A stretch of 10,599 nucleotides of DNA from JBFMFE01 sp040752295 (lineage in GTDB: Bacteria; UBP15; UBA6099; JBFMBQ01): assembly GCA_040752295.1 (NCBI GenBank), contig JBFMFE010000205.1, forward strand, positions 1 to 10,599, read 5' to 3'. The position numbers were made by a program, and so were the translations under genes. Below are positions 1 through 4,860 of this stretch, in pieces (the stretch's first letter is position 1; each line of letters begins with the position of its first letter). Under the pieces are notes generated by a model. It was not told the origin of the DNA and searched no databases. It was given only the letters and a program-made list of their open reading frames with translations.

Positions 1-67
1 CCTCGTGCAGCCGCTTCAATTCTTGGCGCTGTCGTATGGTCAGCGCCGCCCGGGCATGGAGTTTCAT
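1..67 (-). CDS. 5' end of a probable IS481-like transposase (partial)
   Basis: Only the first 22 codons are in the window. The gene runs leftward off the edge. The N-terminus reads MKLHARAALTIRQRQELKRL, which resembles the start of IS481-family transposases: a short basic 'M-x-x-H-x-x-A-x-L-T' stretch leading into a helix-turn-helix that precedes the rve catalytic domain. The ATG at 67-65 is well supported, because AGGAGGTGG lies 6 bases upstream (82-74 on the minus strand) and a consensus promoter lies further back. It sits just beyond the stop of the leftward methyltransferase gene and reads the same way, but it has its own promoter. The catalytic DDE domain is outside the window, so the family call rests on the first 22 residues. 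Another small HTH protein is possible. Confidence 0.45.
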   Translation of the reverse strand, partial: MKLHARAALTIRQRQELKRLHE

Positions 68-92
68 GGAAAACCACCTCCTATACCCGGAC

Positions 93-122
93 ATTATATC
101 GTATGTTAATGTATCATGTCAA
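93..122 (-). promoter_or_regulatory. Consensus sigma70-type promoter for the leftward partial gene
   Basis: On the minus strand TTGACA (122-117) and TATAAT (98-93) both match the consensus hexamers exactly, with an 18-base spacer. The predicted start is near 86, giving a leader of about 19 bases that contains the AGGAGGTGG ribosome site. This promoter is much closer to consensus than the others in the window. Confidence 0.7.
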
Positions 123-127
123 TACCA

Positions 128-1282
128 TTACGGTCCTCCAAAACACCTCAGCGGCGACGGGGCGACGCCCTTTCGCTGGACGAGCACTTTGAAAGCGCCG
201 AGCGAATCGGGGTCCGTGAGCTTCCTGAGAGCGAGGCTCATGTCAACGGCTTCCTGGGGAGAGAGTGCCTCGAGGCGCCGCGGTTCCATGAGCGCGGGCA
301 GTCCGAGGTTGAGAAGAAAGAAGGACTGTGTCGTCAGTCCGGCGAACTCGAGTCCCCGCTCCGCTCCGGCGTCAATCAGAGCGGAAAAGTTGACGTGGCA
401 GGTTATGTCGTGTGTTCCCGGCGCGTCGAGGACGTTTTCCACCAGCCGGTGGCGGCTGTATCCGGCGAGCGTCCCCTCCTTCCTGTCCGGACGATAGAGT
501 TCGCGAGCCGTCCCGCCGTAGTCAATGGTGACGACGAATCCCCTTTCGAGGACGGCGGCGATTTCGCCGACAAGCCGGGGCGCGGCGAGGCACGCCTCTG
601 CGCGCTGCCCCTCCGCGAGCCTCACTTCCCATTTCCCGAAATACGTCTCCAGTTCGGGACAGGACGGTTCGCCGGGGACGAACGCGAAAGAACCGCCCCG
701 GACGCCCACGAAAAGTTCGCTCATTGCGCCGCCGCTGATTTCGACGACGTGCGCGGGCAGCGAGTCGAAAAGTTCATTCGAGAGGACGCACCCGGCGACG
801 CCGCCCCGCAGGTGCCCGATGTCCGCGACCTGCCGCGTCTTACCGAGGAGGGAGACGCGGTCGGCGCCGTTCGACCGGCACGACGCCGAGAGAACCTCCG
901 TCTGGCGGCGGCGCATCGCGGGGCTTACGTCGCACAGAACGTACTCGACGGCGTCGAAGAACTCCGGGAAGACGGCGAGCGAGGACGTCAGAATCTGCCG
1001 GGCTAAAAGCCCGTCGCCCGCCCCAATCTCAACGACCGTGAACGGCTTCGGACGCTCCATGATCTCCCACATCCGGCGGAGTTGAACCGCGATCATCCGT
1101 CCGAACGCATGGCTCAACTGCGGCGAGGTGTAGTAGTCGCCGCGCCTCCCCGGCGGGTTCTGAAGCGCGGCGTAGTACCCGTGTTCCGGGTGGTAGAGGG
1201 CGAGTTCCATGAAGCGGGCGAACGTGATCTTTCCCTCGAGGGCTGTTATCTCCCGGATCAGGGCGCCGAGCGGCGTGTCCAC
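128..1282 (-). CDS. MidA/NDUFAF7-family (DUF185) SAM-dependent methyltransferase
   Basis: The 384-residue product is a class I SAM-dependent methyltransferase of the DUF185 family. Its mitochondrial member NDUFAF7 (MidA) methylates an arginine of a complex I subunit; bacterial substrates are mostly unknown. Family marks in order: ITFARFMELALYHPEHGYY (19-37), GDYYTSP (48-54), the SAM-binding VEIGAGDG (84-91), the acidic CDVS strand end (117-120), SNELFDSLP (168-176), TIDYG (252-256), GTLAGY (270-274) and DITCHVNFS (292-300). Length is normal for the family. The start is GTG at 1282-1280; no Shine-Dalgarno precedes it, but a TATAAT box lies exactly where it would start transcription on that GTG. 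The last dozen residues after KVLVQRKG look like a non-conserved tail. It is transcribed divergently from the hydrolase operon. Confidence 0.93.
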   Translation of the reverse strand: MDTPLGALIREITALEGKITFARFMELALYHPEHGYYAALQNPPGRRGDYYTSPQLSHAFGRMIAVQLRRMWEIMERPKPFTVVEIGAGDGLLARQILTSSLAVFPEFFDAVEYVLCDVSPAMRRRQTEVLSASCRSNGADRVSLLGKTRQVADIGHLRGGVAGCVLSNELFDSLPAHVVEISGGAMSELFVGVRGGSFAFVPGEPSCPELETYFGKWEVRLAEGQRAEACLAAPRLVGEIAAVLERGFVVTIDYGGTARELYRPDRKEGTLAGYSRHRLVENVLDAPGTHDITCHVNFSALIDAGAERGLEFAGLTTQSFFLLNLGLPALMEPRRLEALSPQEAVDMSLALRKLTDPDSLGAFKVLVQRKGVAPSPLRCFGGP

Positions 1283-1288
1283 GGGGGG

Positions 1289-1318
1289 ATTATATCCCGG
1301 CTTTCGCGGGCGGCGTAA
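1289..1318 (-). promoter_or_regulatory. Probable leaderless promoter of the methyltransferase gene
   Basis: On the minus strand a perfect TATAAT occupies 1294-1289 and is followed by six C residues and then the GTG start at 1282. A start site seven bases beyond the box would be the G of GTG, so the mRNA would have no leader. The -35 is weak: TTTACG at 1318-1313, with a long 18-base spacer. The box lies in a small inverted repeat (GGGAT-ATA-ATCCC). Confidence 0.5.
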
Positions 1319-1336
1319 AGCGGTTCGGGAACGTCT

Positions 1337-1390
1337 CCCGCGCGCCGCGCTCTTCCCCCGTCAGTTTGAGGAACCGCCCGCGCGCCGCGC
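1337..1390. repeat. 14-bp perfect direct repeat in the divergent promoter region
   Basis: CCCGCGCGCCGCGC occurs at 1337-1350 and again at 1377-1390, a period of 40 bases, or close to four helical turns. Both copies lie between the two divergent start codons. They could be paired protein-binding sites, or chance in a GC-rich stretch. Confidence 0.5.
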
Positions 1391-1396
1391 CTTCGA

Positions 1397-1425
1397 TTGC
1401 GGCGAAAAGAGTGTGAAATTATAAT
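1397..1425 (+). promoter_or_regulatory. Probable leaderless promoter of the hydrolase operon
   Basis: TATAAT at 1420-1425 is followed by six bases (ggcgac) and then the ATG at 1432, so the predicted start of transcription is the A of that ATG. TTGCGG at 1397-1402 is a partial -35 at the ideal 17-base spacing. The box is part of the palindrome ATTATAAT (1418-1425), which also offers a TATAAT on the other strand. Confidence 0.55.
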
Positions 1426-1431
1426 GGCGAC

Positions 1432-2478
1432 ATGCGACCCGGGTATTTCGTCTCGCTTCTGATGGACGCGCTCTCGTTCGGGTACATGAACCTGTTCCAC
1501 CGCAGCGACACCGCCCCTTCCTCGCCCGAAAGCATTGACGATTACATACGGAGGAACCGCGCGGGCGATCCACGGAAGTTTTTCTCCTGTCCCGGCGGGG
1601 TTCCCGACCTGCGGATCACCGGGACCATCGCGATGCCCGGTTTCGAGATTCACGACTTCCAGTTTCCGAGTTCCGTCATCACCGGGCACGACAGGAACGA
1701 CGTCGTGCGCGGGCGCGTGTACGAGAAACGGACCTGCGGCGGCAGACCGTTCGTGATCCTGCTTCACGGGTGGCGGATGGAGAGCCATCTCGCGTTCGAC
1801 CGTTTCGCGCGCCTGTTCATGAAGGCGGGCTACAACTCCCTGCTTCTGGACCTTCCCTATCACATGCGAAGAACGCCGCCGCGCGCCTTCAGCGGCGAGT
1901 ACTCGTTCAGCACGAACGCGCTTCGCACGCTCGAGGCGCTCCGCCAGTCGGTGCTGGACGTACGGAGCGCATTGAACTGGCTGAAGGTCAGGGGGGTTCC
2001 GAGGGTGGGGGTCTTCGGGGTGAGTCTCGGAGGACTGCTTGCGGGGCTTGTTACCTGCGTCGAAGATCGTCTGGACTTTTCGGTGCTGGTCGTCCCCGGC
2101 ACGGACGTCGCGGAAATGTTCAGGAAAAGCAGGCTCGGGAGAATGTTCCAGCGCGAAAACCCGGAGGCGGGATACATGATAGAGAAGTACGGAGACTACC
2201 TGCGGACGGTTTCGCTCCCCAGCCTCAAGCCCCTCGTGCCCGTGAGCAGGGTGCTCATCATCGAGGCAATTTACGACAGGTTCGTCCCGCGGGAACTCGT
2301 TGAAAGGCTCTGGGACGCCTGGGGCAGACCGCCGATACTGCGCTATCCCCACGGACACCTCAGCGTCATCGCGTTGAATCCGAAGCTGGACGGCGACCTC
2401 AAGAAATTCCTTGTGAGGATGAGGAGCGGAACCGGCGCAGCGGAGGGGAGGAAAGGGGAGGGGAGGGGGAAGAGATGA
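1432..2478 (+). CDS. Alpha/beta hydrolase
   Basis: The 348-residue product has the alpha/beta-hydrolase core: an oxyanion-loop HGW at 112-114, the nucleophile elbow GVSLGG with Ser198, a likely acid Asp282 (IYDRFVP) and the catalytic histidine His309 (HGHLS). The spacing fits a Ser-Asp-His triad. The first ~100 residues before the core are unusually long and poorly recognisable. A helical insert follows the LDLPYH strand (140-144), reminiscent of ABHD18/DUF2048-like hydrolases, but I hold that subfamily loosely. No signal peptide is evident, so it is probably cytoplasmic; the substrate is unknown. The C-terminal tail (332-348) is Gly/Lys/Arg-rich because the DNA there is an all-purine tract carrying the next gene's ribosome site. 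Its stop overlaps the next start in ATGA. Confidence 0.85.
   Translation: MRPGYFVSLLMDALSFGYMNLFHRSDTAPSSPESIDDYIRRNRAGDPRKFFSCPGGVPDLRITGTIAMPGFEIHDFQFPSSVITGHDRNDVVRGRVYEKRTCGGRPFVILLHGWRMESHLAFDRFARLFMKAGYNSLLLDLPYHMRRTPPRAFSGEYSFSTNALRTLEALRQSVLDVRSALNWLKVRGVPRVGVFGVSLGGLLAGLVTCVEDRLDFSVLVVPGTDVAEMFRKSRLGRMFQRENPEAGYMIEKYGDYLRTVSLPSLKPLVPVSRVLIIEAIYDRFVPRELVERLWDAWGRPPILRYPHGHLSVIALNPKLDGDLKKFLVRMRSGTGAAEGRKGEGRGKR
2445..2469 (+). promoter_or_regulatory. G-quadruplex motif overlapping the ribosome site of the URO-D-family gene
   Basis: Four runs of four or more G (2445-2448, 2455-2458, 2460-2463, 2465-2469) are separated by loops of 6, 1 and 1 bases on the coding strand. They lie inside a 34-base all-purine stretch (2442-2475). 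The last G run is the apparent Shine-Dalgarno for the ATG at 2475, five bases away. Confidence 0.55.
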
Positions 2479-3626
2479 ACTCGCGTGAGAGGGTGATCGC
2501 GGCAATCGAGCACAGGCGCCCGGACAGGGTTCCCCTGTGGCTCTGGCTCGAACCCCACACGACGGTGAAGATGGCTTTGCACTACAGGAAGCCGCGCCGT
2601 TTTTTACTCAGAAAACTGATGGAGCTTACGGACAGGGGGACGCGGGAACTGCCCACGGAGGAGCTTAGAAACGCCGCGCCGCTCGCGGTCTATCCGTTCC
2701 AGTTGAGCTACTTACGCGAACTCGGCTCGGACATACTCGACCTTCAGTGGTCGCCTCTGATCTACGTGCCCCGGAAGGTCTGGACGGAGAAGGGGAAGCT
2801 CCGATTCAGGGACTATTACGGCACAACGCGCGGCATCGGCGGCATTTACATGGAATCCGTGGACTTCGTCTGCAAAAGCCCCGAAGACTTGAAAAGGTAC
2901 CGTTTCCCCGACGCCTCGAATCCGCTCCACTTCGAACACATCCGGTGGATACGGCGCGCATTCCCCGGCGCCTGCATACTCGTGTGGAGCCCGGGTGTCC
3001 AGGACTGGTCCCAGAGCTGGATGGGAATTGAGAACCTCTACGTGTGGATGGTCGAGTACCCCGAAGTCATAAAGGACTTCTTCGGGAAAATGACCGATCA
3101 CACGCTCCAGATCATACGGGGGGCGATGAAAGCCGGCGCGGACGTGATCATTATGGGGGACGACTACGGGAACCAGAGAAGCCTCATGATCTCGAAGCCG
3201 ATGTGGGAGGAATTCACGTACCCGTGCCTGCGGCGGCAGATCGAAACGATCCACGAGTGCGGCGGAAAGGCGCTTCTGCACTCCTGCGGAACCGTCGCGC
3301 CGCTTCTGGACAGGTTCGTGGAAGCCGGTCTCGACGCGCTCCATCCGTTCCAGACGCTGCCCGGCAACAACCTCGAGGAAGCCGTGCGGGACTTCGGCGA
3401 AAGGCTCGCCTTCCTCACGGGCATTGACGTGCAGAAGGCGCCTGAAATGACCCCGGAACAACTCCGCCGTGACATCATCAGAACATGGAGGACCGCCGGA
3501 GGGAACGGCGGCGTCGTGCTCACAACGACGAATTTTCTCCAGTACGACACTCCCATCGAGAACATACGGGAGATTTTCCGGACGGTGAAAGATATACAGA
3601 CCGGGAGGGTGAAGGCGGATGACTGA
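2475..3626 (+). CDS. Uroporphyrinogen decarboxylase (URO-D) family protein
   Basis: The 383-residue product has the layout of the URO-D superfamily, which includes HemE and the MtaA/MtbA/CmuA-type corrinoid methyltransferases. It opens with MNSRERVIAAIEHRRPDRVP (1-20), the usual start of the methyltransferase-like branch rather than of HemE. It continues with GADVIIMGDDYG (221-232), ISKPMWEEFTYPCLRR (239-254), the zinc-site-like LLHSCG (267-272) and LTGIDVQ (314-320). The His269/Cys271 pair matches the H-x-C zinc ligands of MtaA. The third ligand region near the C-terminus reads LTTTNFLQ with no cysteine, so the metal site may differ. No corrinoid protein is encoded nearby and the substrate is unknown. 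Its start overlaps the hydrolase stop, and its stop overlaps the next start by 8 bases, indicating translational coupling. Confidence 0.88.
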   Translation: MNSRERVIAAIEHRRPDRVPLWLWLEPHTTVKMALHYRKPRRFLLRKLMELTDRGTRELPTEELRNAAPLAVYPFQLSYLRELGSDILDLQWSPLIYVPRKVWTEKGKLRFRDYYGTTRGIGGIYMESVDFVCKSPEDLKRYRFPDASNPLHFEHIRWIRRAFPGACILVWSPGVQDWSQSWMGIENLYVWMVEYPEVIKDFFGKMTDHTLQIIRGAMKAGADVIIMGDDYGNQRSLMISKPMWEEFTYPCLRRQIETIHECGGKALLHSCGTVAPLLDRFVEAGLDALHPFQTLPGNNLEEAVRDFGERLAFLTGIDVQKAPEMTPEQLRRDIIRTWRTAGGNGGVVLTTTNFLQYDTPIENIREIFRTVKDIQTGRVKADD

Positions 3627-4692
3627 CCGCGCGCGTTCGTTCCGGCGGCGGCTGTGCAGAGCCGCCGCCGCGGGAGTGTTTCTCGCGGCTGCGCTCACGG
3701 CGCCGCCGCTCTCGCCGGGGAGAACGGCAGAGGAGCCGCTCCGTTTCGGGCGCCCCGCTCCCGATTTCACCTTGAAAACCAGCGGGGGGAAAACGGTAAA
3801 GCTGAGAAACTTCAGGGGAAAAAACACGGTGGTGGCGGCGTTCTGGATGCCGGGGTATCCCCAGGTGATAGAGGAACTGGAAAAACTCCAGAAAATCCTC
3901 GAGGGTAAAAAATACCGCGGCGTAAAGGTCGTGGCGATCACGCGCGGAAAGGATTCCGAAGAAAGAGAGAAGTGCAGCCGGGAATTCGAGAGCCGCGGAC
4001 TGCGTTTTCCGATCCTTTTCGACCCGGACTCGTCCGTGACCCGGAGATACGAGGTCACGGCGCTGCCGTCGTTCTACATCGTTGACAGAAAAGGCAGGCT
4101 CGCCTCGGCGCCCGCAAGGAGCGCGACCGAAAAACTGCGGAATCATTCCTTTGCCGGGCTTCTCGAGAAAGTGGAATCCGGGGCGGCTGTGGACGTGCTC
4201 GAATTTCAGGAACGCCTCAGCCGCGCGGAGTACGTTGAAATGCTCGGCGCACCGATGCCCTCCTTCCACGGGAAGGACATGAGCGGGGTCGCGCAGTCGC
4301 CCGCGTTTTACGCCGGGTTCAGGAGACTCATAGTGGTGCTGTGGCAGCCGTGGTGCCCGCACTGCCGGAAGGAACTGCGCGAATTGAAAGGGTTTTACGA
4401 CGACCACAGCCGCGCTTTGAACTTCGAGATCGTGAGCGTCACGGACGGGCAGTCCGGGAAGAACGTGAAAGCGGCGGAGGACTTCATCGCGGCGGAAGGG
4501 ATAGGTTTTCCGGTGGTGCTCGACCCGGACGGCGGCATTTTCAAAGCATTCAAGGTCACGGGCGTGCCGATGACGGCGGCAGCAGACCTGAACGGCACGG
4601 TGAGGGAGATATTCATCGGAGAGATCGCCCTTCTCGAGGACACGCTGACGTCGGTTCTTGAAAGCATTGACCGGAACGGGCGGGAGAAATAG
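3619..4692 (+). CDS. Exported tandem thioredoxin-fold (TlpA/AhpC-TSA-like) protein, first active site lost
   Basis: The 357-residue product begins with a basic, twin-arginine-containing stretch and a hydrophobic segment (about 13-28) that looks like a signal peptide, so it probably acts outside the cytoplasmic membrane. Two thioredoxin-like domains follow. Domain 1 (~41-165) has APDFTLK, a cis-proline at 150 (ALPSFYIVD), and YPQV (80-83) where the CxxC should be, so it cannot do dithiol chemistry. Domain 2 (~210-350) has WCPHC (245-249) with both cysteines and cis-Pro317 (TGVPMTA), typical of TlpA/ResA-like thiol-disulfide reductases. AHPC/TSA-like peroxiredoxins are an alternative relative of domain 1. 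It is the last gene of the operon; a GC-rich stem-loop follows 9 bases after the stop. Ribosome site GGGAGGGTGA lies in the previous gene. Confidence 0.85.
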   Translation: MTDRARSFRRRLCRAAAAGVFLAAALTAPPLSPGRTAEEPLRFGRPAPDFTLKTSGGKTVKLRNFRGKNTVVAAFWMPGYPQVIEELEKLQKILEGKKYRGVKVVAITRGKDSEEREKCSREFESRGLRFPILFDPDSSVTRRYEVTALPSFYIVDRKGRLASAPARSATEKLRNHSFAGLLEKVESGAAVDVLEFQERLSRAEYVEMLGAPMPSFHGKDMSGVAQSPAFYAGFRRLIVVLWQPWCPHCRKELRELKGFYDDHSRALNFEIVSVTDGQSGKNVKAAEDFIAAEGIGFPVVLDPDGGIFKAFKVTGVPMTAAADLNGTVREIFIGEIALLEDTLTSVLESIDRNGREK

Positions 4693-4701
4693 ACGGACAG
4701 G

Positions 4702-4727
4702 CGGCGGGACCCCGGTTCGCCCCGCCG
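4702..4727 (+). terminator. GC-only stem-loop after the thioredoxin-like gene
   Basis: CGGCGGG (4702-4708) and CCCGCCG (4721-4727) form a perfect 7-bp stem with a 12-base loop, nine bases after the stop codon. No T-run follows, so it is not a classical intrinsic terminator. It may still mark the operon's end or block 3' decay. Confidence 0.35.
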
Positions 4728-4821
4728 GACCAGCGGCGCGGTCAGTCGTGAAAGCCCCCGCCGGCAGCGTCCATTAAAACTTCACGCGGAGCGCCGGGTC
4801 CGGGACGCGGCGGCACGGGCA

Positions 4822-4853
4822 GGACTGCCTGCCGCGGCCGCGCAGGCAGGTCC
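4822..4853. other. Strong stem-loop just upstream of the DUF2723 gene
   Basis: GGACTGCCTGC (4822-4832) pairs with GCAGGCAGGTCC (4842-4853), leaving one bulged G, around a 9-base loop (CGCGGCCGC) that itself contains the palindrome GCGGCCGC. It ends eight bases before the ATG at 4861. It could be a transcription end for upstream reading, or a translation-modulating structure. There is no U-tract. The only AT-rich spot in the spacer is near 4771-4782, a weak promoter candidate. Confidence 0.45.
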
Positions 4854-4860
4854 GGTCCCA

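Noticed and set aside
116..1006. Plus-strand open frame of 296 residues opposite the methyltransferase
   Set aside because: Composition is typical of antisense frames; all conserved motifs are on the minus strand.
1258..2505. Long minus-strand open frame (415 residues) opposite the alpha/beta hydrolase gene
   Set aside because: Its translation is rich in Arg/Pro/His with no domain, and it mirrors a gene with a clear catalytic triad. It is a GC-rich shadow frame.
2712..4058. Minus-strand open frame of 448 residues across the URO-D and thioredoxin-like genes
   Set aside because: It spans two well-supported genes on the other strand, has no recognisable motif and has no plausible start context.
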